Positions 20,029 to 31,896 of a stretch of 64,000 nucleotides of DNA are shown here, in pieces. Both the position numbers and the translations under genes were made by a program. Every line of letters begins with the position of its first letter. Position 1 is the first letter of the stretch. The notes beneath the pieces were generated by a model, which searched no databases, was not told the DNA's origin, and was given only the letters and a program-made list of their open reading frames with translations. The DNA is from an uncultured Verrucomicrobia subdivision 3 bacterium (lineage in GTDB: Bacteria > Verrucomicrobiota > Verrucomicrobiia > Limisphaerales > UBA11358), in assembly GCA_903889895.1 (NCBI GenBank), contig CAISYZ010000121.1:1-64000 (forward strand), given 5' to 3'.

Positions 20029-21132
20029 GTGCTGCCTGACATCAAATCCCTATCGCGCGAGGAAATCGAAACGCAATTCAAGGCGTGGAATGAACCAGCC
20101 TTCCGCGTGGCGCAATTGCTCGACTGGCTTTATGCCCGTCGCGCGACCAATTGGGACGCGATGTCCAACTTGCCCAAAGCCCTGCGTGAAAAGTTGCGCG
20201 TGAACTTCACACTGCAAATCCTCAAGCTCGCGAGCAAACAGGGCGCAAGCGATACCACGCAGAAATTTCTCTGGCAACTGGCCGATGGCGCGTTCATCGA
20301 AAGCGTTTTGATTCCCGCCAACCCGGCACTTTACGGAGAAGCCAGCGACCGCCATACACTCTGCATCTCCACGCAAGTCGGCTGCGCCTATGGCTGCAAA
20401 TTTTGCGCAAGCGGTCTTGACGGCTGGAAGCGCAATCTTGGCGTGCATGAAATTGTTGAGCAAATATTCGCCGTGGAGCGTTGGCACGCAGCGCGGCCAA
20501 AGGAAGAAAGTCAGGAACCAGCTGCCGACCGCGTGGTGAACAATATTGTCGTCATGGGCATGGGCGAGCCGCTGGCGAATTATGATAATTTGATCAAGGC
20601 GCTAAAAATCCTGAACGCGCCGTGGGGCGGCGGCATCGGAGCCCGGCGCATCACCATTTCCACCAGCGGTCTCGCGCCGCAAATCCGCAAGCTCGCCGTC
20701 GAGCCGTTGCAATTCCGCCTCGCCATCTCGCTGCACGGCGCGACCGACGAGGCCCGCAACCGCATCATGCCGGTGAACAAAAAATATCCGCTCAGCGAAC
20801 TGACCGCCGCGTGCGACGATTATCAAAAACTGAAAGGCCGGATGATCACGCTGGAATATATTTTGATCGCCGGCGTGAACGATTCACTGGAACAGGCGCG
20901 CCCGCTGGCGGCGCTGGCCAAGAAACTTTACGCCAAGGTGAATTTGATTCCTTACAACAAGGTGGAAGATTTGCCGTGGGTGCGCCCCGCCGAGGAAGTC
21001 TGCGAACGTTTCCTCGCCGCGCTGGAAAAGAACGACGTCACCGCCACGCTGCGCCGCGAAAAGGGCGGCGACATTGATGCCGCGTGCGGCCAGTTGCGAC
21101 TGAAGACGGAACGCGCCCTTGCCAGCACTTAA
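20029..21132 (+). CDS. rlmN: 23S rRNA (adenine2503-C2)-methyltransferase (radical SAM)
   Basis: CISTQVGCAYGCKFCASG, NIVVMGMGEPLANYDN, ISTSGLAPQIRKLA; GTG start chosen. Confidence 0.92.
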   Translation: MLPDIKSLSREEIETQFKAWNEPAFRVAQLLDWLYARRATNWDAMSNLPKALREKLRVNFTLQILKLASKQGASDTTQKFLWQLADGAFIESVLIPANPALYGEASDRHTLCISTQVGCAYGCKFCASGLDGWKRNLGVHEIVEQIFAVERWHAARPKEESQEPAADRVVNNIVVMGMGEPLANYDNLIKALKILNAPWGGGIGARRITISTSGLAPQIRKLAVEPLQFRLAISLHGATDEARNRIMPVNKKYPLSELTAACDDYQKLKGRMITLEYILIAGVNDSLEQARPLAALAKKLYAKVNLIPYNKVEDLPWVRPAEEVCERFLAALEKNDVTATLRREKGGDIDAACGQLRLKTERALAST

Positions 21133-21153
21133 AACTTTGAAAAATTTACGACC

Positions 21154-22062
21154 ATGAACCTCAAGCGACGTGAATTTCTGAAGAAGTCCGCCCTCGGCGC
21201 GGGCGGCCTGCTGTTCGGGGCCTCGTTGCGCGCGGAAGAAAAGGCCGGGCCGGAGAAATTCCACGATCCTTTCACACTTGTGCCGCTGGGCAAGACAGAC
21301 TTGAAATTTTCCCGCGTGTGCATGGGCACGGGCACGCACGGCTGGCATCGCAGCTCCAACCAAACGCGCAGGGGCCGCACCGCCTTTCAAAATTTATTAC
21401 GCGACGCCCATGAGCGCGGCGTGCGGACGTTTGATCTCGCCGACCTTTACGGCTCGCATACTTATTTGCCGCCGGCTTTGGCGGGAATCCCGCGTGAGAA
21501 ATACAATCTGATTTCCAAAATCTGGTGGAACGACGGCGGCATCGACGAGCCGGAACGCCCCGCCGCCGATGTTGTGGTCGCGCGGTTCTTGAAAGAATTA
21601 AAAACGGATTACATTGATTTGCTACTGCTGCATTGCGTCATCGCGCCAGACTGGCCGGAGCAACTGCGTTCGCAGATGGAGATTTTGTCGAAGCTCAAAC
21701 AGCAGGGAAAAATCCGCGCCCTCGGCGTCTCGTGCCATTCCATCGCCGCGCTGGAGGCCGCCGCAGCGGAACCGTGGGTGGAATCTGTCCACACGCGCAT
21801 CAACCCTTACGGCATGAGTATGGACGGTCCGCCGGAAACTGTCGTGCCGGTGCTCAAAAAACTGCACGCCACCGGCAAAGGCGTCGTGGGCATGAAACTC
21901 ATCGGTGAAGGCCGCTTGCGCAATGACGACGCGCGCCGCGACGAGTCGGTAAAGTTTGCACTGAACCTCGGCTGCGTGGATGTGTTGAACGTGGGCTTCG
22001 AAAAAATCGCGGAAGTGGATGACTTCGCCGCGCGCGTGCGCAAGGTTCCCCTGCCCGCCTGA
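21154..22062 (+). CDS. aldo/keto reductase family protein with Tat-like signal
   Basis: MNLKRREFLKKSALGAGGLLFGA; RTFDLADLYGSH; TDYIDLLLLH. Confidence 0.85.
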   Translation: MNLKRREFLKKSALGAGGLLFGASLRAEEKAGPEKFHDPFTLVPLGKTDLKFSRVCMGTGTHGWHRSSNQTRRGRTAFQNLLRDAHERGVRTFDLADLYGSHTYLPPALAGIPREKYNLISKIWWNDGGIDEPERPAADVVVARFLKELKTDYIDLLLLHCVIAPDWPEQLRSQMEILSKLKQQGKIRALGVSCHSIAALEAAAAEPWVESVHTRINPYGMSMDGPPETVVPVLKKLHATGKGVVGMKLIGEGRLRNDDARRDESVKFALNLGCVDVLNVGFEKIAEVDDFAARVRKVPLPA

Positions 22063-22110
22063 TAAAAATCGGTGTTTCATCTGGGTTTCATCTGTGGCTA
22101 GAATGGTCGC

Positions 22111-22731
22111 GTGATTGCTTTGCTTGATTACGGTTCTGGCAACCTCCGCAGCGTCCACAAGTCGCTGCTCAAGGTCGGCGCGGACGTGCGCCTTGTGCAA
22201 CGCCCCGATGAAATCGGCGACGCGCGCGGCCTCGTGCTGCCCGGCGTCGGCGCGTTCGACGACTGCATCCACGCGCTGCGCAAACAGGAACTGCTCGAAG
22301 CCGCCAAAGCTTTCATCAAAACCGGAAAACCTTTTCTCGGCATCTGCGTCGGCTATCAGGCGTTGTTCGAGAAGAGTGAGGAATTTAATTCCTGCGCCGC
22401 CGGTCTCGGCGTGTTTCAGGGCAAAGTCGTTCGTTTCACCGAAAAACCGGGCCACAAGATTCCGCAAATCGGCTGGAACCAGCTAGAGATTTTGAAAACC
22501 GACTGTCCGCTTTATCGCGGCATCGCGAACGGCAGCTACGTTTATTTTGTCCACAGCTTTTATCCGCAGCCGGTGGATGCGTCCATCGTCGCGACCCGCA
22601 CGGATTACGGCGACAACTTTGCGTCGTCCGTCTGGCGCGACAATGTTTTCGCCACGCAGTTTCACCCGGAGAAAAGCCAGAAGGTCGGCCTGCAACTGTT
22701 GAAAAACTTTGTCGAGCTGACAAAAATTTAG
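22111..22731 (+). CDS. hisH: imidazole glycerol phosphate synthase subunit HisH
   Basis: IALLDYGSGNLRSVHKSLLKVGADV; GKPFLGICVGYQALFE (GATase class I); FATQFHPEKSQKVG. Confidence 0.93.
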   Translation: MIALLDYGSGNLRSVHKSLLKVGADVRLVQRPDEIGDARGLVLPGVGAFDDCIHALRKQELLEAAKAFIKTGKPFLGICVGYQALFEKSEEFNSCAAGLGVFQGKVVRFTEKPGHKIPQIGWNQLEILKTDCPLYRGIANGSYVYFVHSFYPQPVDASIVATRTDYGDNFASSVWRDNVFATQFHPEKSQKVGLQLLKNFVELTKI

Positions 22732-22813
22732 TTGTGCCGCCGTTTAAATAATTCCCGGCCGCATCTTCATGCGGTTGGCGCAACGGGAGATTGGAGTATA
22801 TTTATTGTAATCC

Positions 22814-25800
22814 ATGCCCCCGAAGAAAATGTTGCCGCGTTCCGCTCTGGTGATTTCACTGCTGATTAGTTGCAGTTTCACTCCGCTCTTCGCCACCAAC
22901 ACGAGCGTGCATACAACGTGGCTTTGGCATTTGCATCAACCGATTTACTGGCCGGACCGCGCGCCATATAACCACACTGCCGACCATTACCAGAATGCCT
23001 GGGATACCATCCAACTGGGCAACGCGCATCCAACCGACACCTCGTTGACCACCGTTTTCGGCACCGGCGACCGCGTGGCCGCCTATCAAGGCCAGCCCAA
23101 TTCCACCGTGAGCGGCCTGCTGTATCTGCCCAACGCCGGCGCACAGGTCAACATGTCCGGCGCGCTCATGGAAAATGTCCAGAGCCTCGCCGCGCAAGGC
23201 CAGCTTGGCTATTACAGCGGCTGGAACAACGCCAATGCCACTGCGCGCACTTGGACCACCAGCAGCGGCAAACCGCGCATGGACCTGGTCAACTTCACTT
23301 ATCATCACGCCATGGCTCCACTCGTCAGTGATGAAACACTTCAGATGGAACTGACCATCCAACAGCGGCAGATGCAAATTTTCTGGGGCACGGGCGTCCC
23401 GCTTTCGCGCGGCTATTTCCCGGCGGAAACCTGTTTCAGCGAACACATGATTCCCATCTTGAACAAAATGGGCATCGCGTGGGCGGTCGTGGCGAACAAT
23501 CATCTTGCTCGCACCTGCCCGGACATGCCCATCGCCACCGGCAGCGGCGGCGAAATGTGCGATTTGCCGAACGCCGCCGACCAGATTAACCCCGCGCAAG
23601 GCACCGGCAATTATCAGCGCACGGCGATTGACCGCGGCTGCTCGCCGACGCAGGTGATGCCGTTTGGTTTTCAACTGCATTATGTGCGCTACGTTGACCC
23701 GAACACCGGCAATGCCACCAAGCTTATCCTCGCTCCGAGTGATCAGGTGTTCGGCTGGAAGGATAGTTACAGCACTTGGGATTTGGGACTCATCGCGCCC
23801 ATCGCCGCGCGCAACAATTCCGCTAAACCGTCACTCGTCCTGTGCGCGCACGACGGCGACAACGCGTGGAGTGGCGGCTCCAGTTACTATCAGCAATGGG
23901 TCGGACAAATGGCCAGCACCGCCGTCAGCGACGGTTACGAGCCGACGACTATAGAGCAGTTCATCAACGATTTTCCGCCGGACACGAATGACGTGGTTCA
24001 CGTCGAGGACGGCGGCTGGGTTTTTGCCGACAGCGATTTTGGTTCGCCTAGCTTCATTAACTGGAACTGGCCACCAAGCTACGCGGACAGCAACGGAAAC
24101 AACATCGTTGACCCCAGCCTCGGCGTGACCAGCAAAGGCGACAACTGGCGCGTTATCATCGCTACCGAAAACCGCGTGAAGACCGCGCAGCAGATTGCCG
24201 GCCTCACGCCAAACGTTGACCAGGTGCGCGATCCCGGCAGCTATTCCGGCACACCCAACGCGGTGGAGCTTGGCTGGCATTATTATCTCGCCGGCCTCGA
24301 CAGCGGATTCATGTATTACGGCTGCACCGCCGACGAATGCCTCCGTGCCATCGTCGCGCAGTCGAACGCGGTGCGGAATGTGGATTCAATTTTGTCGAAC
24401 ACGGCCAACGACACGACGCCGCCAACGGTCTTCCTGCCGCAGCGGCATCCGTGGAATCCCGGCGGCACAAACTTTGGCGTGCAATATGGCTATAAAACGA
24501 TTGTCGCTACGAATACGGATTTTTGGGTGTGGACTTATGCCTACGATGTCTCGGGCATCACGAACGTAAGCCTGCACCTGCGCAATAACGGCGCGAATCC
24601 ACCGACGAGCGACGTGTTCAAGACTTACGCTGGCGGCAACCCGGCCGGCACGTGGCAGACCACCAGCATGACTTATCGTTACGCCACGAACTCCAGCGGT
24701 TACACGCCGCAATATCAGGCTGACTATTACTACGCCAAAGTCACCGGCATCACCAACGCCTATGTGGATTACTACGTCAGTGCCATGGACGCGCATGGCA
24801 ACACTTTCAAAAGCCCGATTCAGCACGTTTGGGTTGCCGCCGGCAACGGCGGCGGCGGAAGCAGCAGTTCTAGCGGCAGTGTCGTCAGCGTCTCGCCTGC
24901 CGCGCCAGTCGCCGGCAATCCTGTGACTATTGCCTACGTTGCCACCGGGCGGGCGCTCGCGAGCGCAGCCAGCATTTATTTGCACCTCGGCTGGAATAAT
25001 TATTCCACCATCGTCTCGCCTGACATCGCGATGACCTACAATGCTTCGTCGAACTGGTGGCAATGCACCGTGACCATCACGAACCTCGCAGCGAGTTTGA
25101 ACTGCACGTTTAACAACGGCTCCGGCACTTGGGACAATAATGGTGGTGCAAACTGGAACTTCACTGTCACCTCGAACAGCTCGCCATCCACGCCGTCGGC
25201 ACCGGCCAGTCTCATTGCCACCGGTGTCAGCACAAACCAGATTAATTTGTCATGGACCTCCTCCTCGGGCGCGAGCAGCTACTTCATCAAACGCGACAGT
25301 TCGACTATTGCGACGACAGCGGGAACAACCTTTTCCGACACCAGCCTGGCGGCAAATTCCTCGCACTGTTATTCCGTCACCGCTTCAAACAGCGTCGGAC
25401 TCTCCGCCGCGAGCACAACGGCTTGCACCAACACGCTGGCCGTGATCACCAACCTTCCGACCTTCGTGCTGGACGGGAACTTTGATTATCCTGGCTACCT
25501 GCTTGCGAGCAGCGGTATGGTGCTTTACGGCGCGGTGCGCGGCACGACGCTTTACGTCGCGACGTGGTCGCCGGGAACAAACGGTGCGAATGATCATTTT
25601 ATTTTCGTCACTGACCAGTTGCTGCCTGCCGCTACCGTCGCCGCGCCTTGGGCAAAATTTGGCAGCAACGCCGTAGCCGCCGCCAAACCGTATCTCGCCG
25701 GCGAAAGCACGACGAGCTACGTCAGTTGGTTCGCCAACAACTCCGCGACGAACTGGCCGTGCATCAAATCCATGACCAATTCTGGCGCAATGGCAGGCAC

Positions 25801-26245
25801 GCTCGACCTTGTCGCAGCCTTCGGCTCCGTGCCCACCAATCTTTATCTCTGCGCCGTCGCCTACCAGACCGCCGATGGCGGCGTGCTGGCAAGCCAGTGT
25901 CCGGCGGCGGTTGTGGCGAACAGCAACCTTGAACCGAGTGAGTTTCTCATGCTGCCGCTAAGCGCGCTGCGGGACTCGCTTGGCAACGGCACGCTCGATT
26001 TGTGCGATCCCACGCGCGGCTTCAAAATATTCTCCACCGCCGCGCAAAGCACAAATCGCATCCTGAATTTCGCGGTGATGCCGGGACGGAATTATCAGGT
26101 GCAGTTCGCCAACTCGCTCAGTGGTGGCTGGACGAATTTCCCCGACACGAACTATGCCGCGCCGCCGCAGATGTTTTTGAATTTTACCGACACACCGGCA
26201 GCGGGCGCACCGCAGCGATTTTATCGCGTGAAGCTGCTGCCTTAA
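22814..26245 (+). CDS. secreted GH57-like protein with C-terminal starch-binding-like and FN3 modules
   Basis: TTWLWHLHQPIYWPDRAP, GYFPAETCFSEHMIPILNKMGIAWAVVANNHL; downstream CBM25-like WNNYS...W-rich and FN3 segments. Confidence 0.7.
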   Translation: MPPKKMLPRSALVISLLISCSFTPLFATNTSVHTTWLWHLHQPIYWPDRAPYNHTADHYQNAWDTIQLGNAHPTDTSLTTVFGTGDRVAAYQGQPNSTVSGLLYLPNAGAQVNMSGALMENVQSLAAQGQLGYYSGWNNANATARTWTTSSGKPRMDLVNFTYHHAMAPLVSDETLQMELTIQQRQMQIFWGTGVPLSRGYFPAETCFSEHMIPILNKMGIAWAVVANNHLARTCPDMPIATGSGGEMCDLPNAADQINPAQGTGNYQRTAIDRGCSPTQVMPFGFQLHYVRYVDPNTGNATKLILAPSDQVFGWKDSYSTWDLGLIAPIAARNNSAKPSLVLCAHDGDNAWSGGSSYYQQWVGQMASTAVSDGYEPTTIEQFINDFPPDTNDVVHVEDGGWVFADSDFGSPSFINWNWPPSYADSNGNNIVDPSLGVTSKGDNWRVIIATENRVKTAQQIAGLTPNVDQVRDPGSYSGTPNAVELGWHYYLAGLDSGFMYYGCTADECLRAIVAQSNAVRNVDSILSNTANDTTPPTVFLPQRHPWNPGGTNFGVQYGYKTIVATNTDFWVWTYAYDVSGITNVSLHLRNNGANPPTSDVFKTYAGGNPAGTWQTTSMTYRYATNSSGYTPQYQADYYYAKVTGITNAYVDYYVSAMDAHGNTFKSPIQHVWVAAGNGGGGSSSSSGSVVSVSPAAPVAGNPVTIAYVATGRALASAASIYLHLGWNNYSTIVSPDIAMTYNASSNWWQCTVTITNLAASLNCTFNNGSGTWDNNGGANWNFTVTSNSSPSTPSAPASLIATGVSTNQINLSWTSSSGASSYFIKRDSSTIATTAGTTFSDTSLAANSSHCYSVTASNSVGLSAASTTACTNTLAVITNLPTFVLDGNFDYPGYLLASSGMVLYGAVRGTTLYVATWSPGTNGANDHFIFVTDQLLPAATVAAPWAKFGSNAVAAAKPYLAGESTTSYVSWFANNSATNWPCIKSMTNSGAMAGTLDLVAAFGSVPTNLYLCAVAYQTADGGVLASQCPAAVVANSNLEPSEFLMLPLSALRDSLGNGTLDLCDPTRGFKIFSTAAQSTNRILNFAVMPGRNYQVQFANSLSGGWTNFPDTNYAAPPQMFLNFTDTPAAGAPQRFYRVKLLP

Positions 26246-26303
26246 CTGGCGCCGCCAATTTCCGCCGCTTGTGCGCACGGCCGGGTGTGGGTATAATTTT
26301 TTT

Positions 26304-27752
26304 ATGAAATCCTTCAGGCTCCGTTTCCTCACGGTCATAGCTTTGATTTTTCTTACGGTTTTATTTTCGCAAACGGCGCGTGCGGTGGTGCTGTGGAGTT
26401 TGCCGGGTCCAATTACCGTTCATGAAAACGGCGCCGGCACAGATATTCTCAACGGCGCTGTGAAGCGCACGATCAAGGACAGCGGCGCGCTGTATTTCAA
26501 GTTCCGCGTGAATCCGCTTTCGGACGTGGCCAAGGAGGAATACTACGCGGGCTTCCAGCTTTTTGAGGGCGATGAGGAGCGGCTCGGCGTCGGTAATTCA
26601 TTGAAAGCTTGGGCTTACAGTGCTTTTAACACCGAGGACACGGGCGAATACAACAAAGTTTTCGGAGACTTCGATTTGCGCTCGGCCAATCCGGAATCCT
26701 ACGCACCGGGAACTTTTCTCGCCTACGAACTGCCCCGGCAGGGCATTACGCGGACAATCATTTTCAAGGTCCAGTTTATCCCCAACAGCGATGCGCTGGT
26801 GACCGTCTGGATGGAACCGGACTTGACGCCAGGAGCGACGGAGGATAGCCAGCTCACGCTGCTAACCACACAAGTCCGCGCCAAGGCGACGTTTAATCAA
26901 ATCCGCCTCCGGCACGGCGGCAACGGCGAAGGCTGGACGTTCAGCGATATGGCTGTGGCCACCACGTTCGAGGACTTCATCGTGCGCCCGGTGTGGCAGC
27001 AAGGCTGGTTTCTTTTCGGCATTGCGATCGTTTTGCTGATTGCCGTCGGCACTACGGTGCGGGTGGTGGAACGGAAAAAATTCAGGCTGCAGCTGCAACG
27101 CGCCGAGCAGCAGCACGCGTTGGAACGCGAGCGCGGCCGCATCGCGATGGATTTGCATGATGAACTCGGCTCGTCACTGACGCAGATTTCCCTGCTCGGC
27201 GGATTGCTGCGCGCGGAAAAGGATAGTCCAGCGCAAGTGGAAATCCACGCGACCAAGCTGGCGGAAGCCGCCGACGAATCCGTCCGCGCGCTTGAAGAAA
27301 TCGTCTGGGCGGTGCGCCCAGGCAGCGACACACTGCAAGGCCTGCTGGACTACATCGCACATTTTGCCAATGAGCTGTTTGCAAACAACAGCACGCGCTG
27401 CCGCCAGGATTTGCCGGCGAGCCTGCCGACCTGCGCGCTGCCGCCAGACGTGCGCCACAACATTTTCCTCATCGTCAAGGAGGCTTTGAACAACGTATTG
27501 AAACACGCGGGCGGCAGCGTGGTAAATTTACAGGTGCAGCTCGATGGCCAAAAATTGAAAATTGTGATTGCAGACGACGGCAAAGGTTTCGCCCCTGACA
27601 CCACCATGGCCAACGGTGGTCACAGCGGGCTGGAAAATATGCGGCAGCGGGCAGCGGCCGTCGGTGGCCAGTTGAGTCTCACCAGCGAACCCGGCAAAGG
27701 CACGCGCGTGGAATTAAGCGTAAATCTGCCGGTTGAATCCAACCCAGCCTAA
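26304..27752 (+). CDS. NarL-type sensor histidine kinase with extracytoplasmic sensor domain
   Basis: RGRIAMDLHDELGSSLTQISLLGG (HisKA_3), ADDGKGFAPDTTMANGGHSGLENMRQRAAAVGG (HATPase). Confidence 0.88.
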   Translation: MKSFRLRFLTVIALIFLTVLFSQTARAVVLWSLPGPITVHENGAGTDILNGAVKRTIKDSGALYFKFRVNPLSDVAKEEYYAGFQLFEGDEERLGVGNSLKAWAYSAFNTEDTGEYNKVFGDFDLRSANPESYAPGTFLAYELPRQGITRTIIFKVQFIPNSDALVTVWMEPDLTPGATEDSQLTLLTTQVRAKATFNQIRLRHGGNGEGWTFSDMAVATTFEDFIVRPVWQQGWFLFGIAIVLLIAVGTTVRVVERKKFRLQLQRAEQQHALERERGRIAMDLHDELGSSLTQISLLGGLLRAEKDSPAQVEIHATKLAEAADESVRALEEIVWAVRPGSDTLQGLLDYIAHFANELFANNSTRCRQDLPASLPTCALPPDVRHNIFLIVKEALNNVLKHAGGSVVNLQVQLDGQKLKIVIADDGKGFAPDTTMANGGHSGLENMRQRAAAVGGQLSLTSEPGKGTRVELSVNLPVESNPA

Positions 27753-27757
27753 TTGTT

Positions 27758-28384
27758 ATGCAAATCAAAGTAGCCATCGTGGAAGACGACGCCGGCATCC
27801 GTGAGAGCTTATCAGCACTCATCCGGCGGGTGTCAGGCTTCAAGCTGGTGGGTGATTTTGCCGATGGTGAACGGGCTTTGAAAGAAATCCCCAAGCTGCT
27901 GCCGGATGTGGTGTTGATGGACGTCAATTTGCCCGGTATGAAAGGCTATGAGTGCGTGCGCCAGCTCAAGGCCGCGCATCCAACGGTGCAGTTTTTGATG
28001 CTGACAGTTTACGAGGACAGCGATTCGCTTTTCAATTCCCTGCGCGCCGGCGCAAGCGGCTACCTGCTCAAGCGCACGGCCTCGGCGCGGTTACTTGAGG
28101 CAATCCGCGACGTCCATGCGGGCGGTTCGCCGATGACACCGCAACTGGCTCGGCGCGTGGTGCAGTTTTTTTCCAAGCCCGCCGGCGAGTCCACACCGCT
28201 GGCCAAGTTGACACCGGCCGAGCGCGAATTTCTTGACCAGCTGGCCAACGGCTATGCCTACAAGGAAATTGCCGACCGAATGAACATCAGCATAGATACG
28301 GTGCGGAGCTATGTGCGGACGGTCTATGAAAAATTGCACGTCCACTCGCGAACCGAGGCCGTGGTTAAATATCTGCGCGGTTGA
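27758..28384 (+). CDS. NarL/FixJ-family response regulator
   Basis: VAIVEDDAGIRESL...VVLMDVNLPGMKGYE; LTPAEREFLDQLANGYAYKEIADRMNISIDTVRSYVRTVYEKLHVHSRTEAVVKYL. Confidence 0.9.
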   Translation: MQIKVAIVEDDAGIRESLSALIRRVSGFKLVGDFADGERALKEIPKLLPDVVLMDVNLPGMKGYECVRQLKAAHPTVQFLMLTVYEDSDSLFNSLRAGASGYLLKRTASARLLEAIRDVHAGGSPMTPQLARRVVQFFSKPAGESTPLAKLTPAEREFLDQLANGYAYKEIADRMNISIDTVRSYVRTVYEKLHVHSRTEAVVKYLRG

Positions 28385-28473
28385 CCGCACAAAGATGCGA
28401 TGGCCGAAGGGGAAACTCGTGCTATGTTGTTTCATCATCCGCAAAGCCTAACGCCAAAACCGTCACACCTTTT

Positions 28474-30906
28474 ATGAAAAATTGCCTACCCCAATCAGCC
28501 GCCTTCTCCACCCTGCTCACTGCCGGCTTAATGGTGCTCGCCAACCCAGCGAGCGCGACCAATTACGCCGGAAACGGTGACACCGGTTTCGGTGGCCCCG
28601 TTGGCAACGGCGTATTATCCGTGACGGATGACCACACCAATATCACGGTCAACTTGCAGCGCGGCTCCAGTGGAAATTTCAATGACTGCCTCGTGATATA
28701 CATAGACACCGGCACCGGCGGATATGCTAGCACCGCGAGTTTTACCGACACCGGCTATCCGGAACAACAAGGCATCTCAGGTTATGATGGCAGCAGCCGC
28801 AGCGTAATGAATTTTACCAACGGGTTCCGCCCCGCCTATGCCGTGGTCATCAAGGAGGAAAGCGGCGGATGGATGGATTTGTGGAGCTTGGCGAATCCCA
28901 GCAGTTTCATTTATTTGGCCGGCAACAGCGTGGGGGGAAGTTCCAGCGCGAATTACAGTTTGACTTTTAGTTGCACAAACCTCGGCCTAACCGCTGGGTC
29001 TCCTGCCACGTTAAGGATTTTTGGCACGCTGATTAATCCCAGCGGCGCGTATCGTTCAACCGAGGCAATTGCCGGCAATGACATCGCCAGCATCTACGGA
29101 CAGGGGCCAAATCCGTTCACGAACACGGTTTATGCCAATTACATCTTTGCCGCACCGGTGGTCCCGACCAATCCGGTGACTTTCTCGGTGGACATGACCG
29201 CGCAGTTTGCCAATGGCTCATTCAATCCAAACAGCGGCGATGCAGTCTATGTCGGCGGATCATTTGAAAGCACCCCGTTTGCATTCAGCTTGCATCTGAC
29301 CAACAATCCGACCGCCGCCAACACCAACATTTACTCAGGCACCTACCCCGATCAAAACCTCACGAACACGATGGAGCAATACAAATTCAAGTTCTACAGC
29401 GTGGTCAGTAACATGGATTTTTATGACGCCGACCCGAACCGAACGTTCACCCTCCATGGCGGCGGGCAGGTCGTGCCGCGAATCTATTTTAACAACATTC
29501 CCGCCAATCCCAGCGCGACGACCAACCACATTACGTTCCAGATCGACATGGGGCCGCAGATTTATCTGACCCATTTTAATCCGGCCAGCGACCTGATTGA
29601 ATTATCGGGCGGCTTCCAGTCGCCACAATTTTCCGCCGGCATCATCCTGACCAACAACCAGACTGCTTCGAATTCAAATGTCTATTCGGCAACGGTCACA
29701 GATTACAATTATCCCGGCACCCAATATCTGCCGCCGGAAAACGGTTATAAATATGTTATCGTCAGCGGTGGCACGAGCACTTATGAATCCGGCGCAAACC
29801 GCAGCCTTACCACCGTCACCAATTCCGGCACAATGCCGCTCGCATATTTTAACGGCGTCAGCACTTATGCGGCGATTCCCATCACCTTCTCGGTGGACAT
29901 GACGGTGCCCATTGCAACAGGAATGTTTAATCCTGGCAGCGGCGACACTGCTGGTTGTGCGGGAACTTTTCAGACGAATCAGTGGACGGTCGGCAATGTC
30001 AGCAGTTTCATACTGACCAACAATCCGACTTCGGCCAACTCCAATGTTTACAGCGGAACCTACGTTGACCGCAATGCTCCCGGCTCAATTGAGGCATATA
30101 AATTTGTCATCAACACCAACGGTGGCGGCACGCTGTTTGAAACCCCCAGTAGCACCGGCGGCGGCGACCGCGCTTTTGTGCTGGGCAGCAGCGCGGCGAC
30201 AAATACGCTGGTGTTTTGGGGAGACACGAACAGCAGTCAGGTTCTGCTGACGCCCACCATAGTAACTTTCACGGTGGACATGGCCGGTGCGGTTGACACC
30301 TTCGGCTACCCATTTGATTACAATAACGACCTCGTTGTCATCGATGGTAATTTCGTGACGCCGCAATGGCCGAACATTTGGACTGACGCGACCTTGTATT
30401 ATCCTTCAATTCAAAATGATTACGGCCCCGGCAACGGCGCGGGCAACCCCAACTTGGTTTTACAAACAACAGACAACCGGTTTTTTACTGGAACCTTTAC
30501 AATTCCTGCCGGCCAGCCACATCAAGTTCTTTATAAATACGGCATTTACCATAATAATAGCTCCTTCAATACGAACTGTGATAATGAAGGCGGCTACGGA
30601 CAGAACCATGTCCGCTATATCCGCAGTTCGGGCACTTATAATTTTCCGGTGGACCTCTTTGGCGAACAACGCACCAATGCGTATGCCGCCGGCGCGGGGG
30701 AACTGCTTTACGGCATCGCTTCCGGCACAGTCTCTGCGGGGCATCTCCCGGTTTCCTGGCTGGGTTTTTCCGGCGTGAATCTCCAAACCTGCACCAATCT
30801 GGCGAATCAAGTATGGCAGAATGTCAGCACCAATGGCACAGGCACGACCAACTGGCCAGCCACCGGCGCACCGCGCTATTTCCGCTTGTGGCCGACGCCA
30901 CAATGA
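28474..30906 (+). CDS. secreted protein with four tandem beta-domain repeats
   Basis: Repeat starts: [120 protein letters not shown]. Confidence 0.75.
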   Translation: MKNCLPQSAAFSTLLTAGLMVLANPASATNYAGNGDTGFGGPVGNGVLSVTDDHTNITVNLQRGSSGNFNDCLVIYIDTGTGGYASTASFTDTGYPEQQGISGYDGSSRSVMNFTNGFRPAYAVVIKEESGGWMDLWSLANPSSFIYLAGNSVGGSSSANYSLTFSCTNLGLTAGSPATLRIFGTLINPSGAYRSTEAIAGNDIASIYGQGPNPFTNTVYANYIFAAPVVPTNPVTFSVDMTAQFANGSFNPNSGDAVYVGGSFESTPFAFSLHLTNNPTAANTNIYSGTYPDQNLTNTMEQYKFKFYSVVSNMDFYDADPNRTFTLHGGGQVVPRIYFNNIPANPSATTNHITFQIDMGPQIYLTHFNPASDLIELSGGFQSPQFSAGIILTNNQTASNSNVYSATVTDYNYPGTQYLPPENGYKYVIVSGGTSTYESGANRSLTTVTNSGTMPLAYFNGVSTYAAIPITFSVDMTVPIATGMFNPGSGDTAGCAGTFQTNQWTVGNVSSFILTNNPTSANSNVYSGTYVDRNAPGSIEAYKFVINTNGGGTLFETPSSTGGGDRAFVLGSSAATNTLVFWGDTNSSQVLLTPTIVTFTVDMAGAVDTFGYPFDYNNDLVVIDGNFVTPQWPNIWTDATLYYPSIQNDYGPGNGAGNPNLVLQTTDNRFFTGTFTIPAGQPHQVLYKYGIYHNNSSFNTNCDNEGGYGQNHVRYIRSSGTYNFPVDLFGEQRTNAYAAGAGELLYGIASGTVSAGHLPVSWLGFSGVNLQTCTNLANQVWQNVSTNGTGTTNWPATGAPRYFRLWPTPQ

Positions 30907-30964
30907 CGAGAATAGCCATGCGCCCAGCATTGTGCTGACGTCGGCAGCAAACAGGGCAGACAAA

Positions 30965-31825
30965 ATGAAATCAAACCATACTAATTTAAATGGTGAGCGC
31001 CGGGATGGATTCACGCTCATCGAGTTGCTCGTGGTCATAGCAATCATTGCCATCTTGGCGGCAATGCTTTTGCCGGCGCTGGCTGCCGCCAAGAAAAAAG
31101 CCCAAGCCATCAGTTGCTTAAATAATTACAAGCAACTCACACTGGCCTGGCATATGTATGCCAACGACAACAACGACAATCTGGCCTATAATACGGATAG
31201 AAATACCCCTACCGTGCCAGGCACACCGAACAGCTGGGTGTATAGCTCCATTTCGCAAAATCCAACAATGTATATGACTTGGGGAGTGGATGGTTATAAC
31301 ACCAACACCCAATATATGATCAACAGTCAGATCTCTTCGCTGGGTGATTACGTTTCAAAGTCAGTCGGCATTTTCCACTGTCCCTCAGACAATTATTTAA
31401 GCAGCGCACAACGCGGAGCCGGCTGGAACTATCGGGTCCGCAGTTGTGCCATGGATGCAGCCATTGGTGCCGGCACCAAATTTTATGCCGGCCAGCCTTG
31501 GTTCTATAATGTCAAAAAATCCTCCGGATTCCACACACCATCACCAACTGATTCTTGGCTTTTCACGGATGAGCATCCGGATTCCATTGATGATGGGGCC
31601 ATGTATACCGACCCCATTTATCCAGACCCGAATCAGACTACCTTCATCGAATTACCCGGCAGCAATCACGGCGGCTCCAGCGGCATTGCCTTTGCGGACG
31701 GCCATTCCGAATTGCATAAGATGCATAGCGGCGTCGTGCCCGTCTCTTACACCGCTTATACCGCGCACAACATATCTGATGCAATTGATTTGAGCTGGTT
31801 TGCCCTACATACCCCGCTAAATTAA
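30965..31825 (+). CDS. type IV pilin-like / type II secretion pseudopilin-like protein
   Basis: [37 protein letters not shown]-terminal [14 protein letters not shown]. Confidence 0.85.
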   Translation: MKSNHTNLNGERRDGFTLIELLVVIAIIAILAAMLLPALAAAKKKAQAISCLNNYKQLTLAWHMYANDNNDNLAYNTDRNTPTVPGTPNSWVYSSISQNPTMYMTWGVDGYNTNTQYMINSQISSLGDYVSKSVGIFHCPSDNYLSSAQRGAGWNYRVRSCAMDAAIGAGTKFYAGQPWFYNVKKSSGFHTPSPTDSWLFTDEHPDSIDDGAMYTDPIYPDPNQTTFIELPGSNHGGSSGIAFADGHSELHKMHSGVVPVSYTAYTAHNISDAIDLSWFALHTPLN

Positions 31826-31896
31826 TTAATCAGCGCCACAAAACTCCCCTTAATCGGTTGGCATCCGAAGGAAAACAAGGGTAATTAAATTCAACT

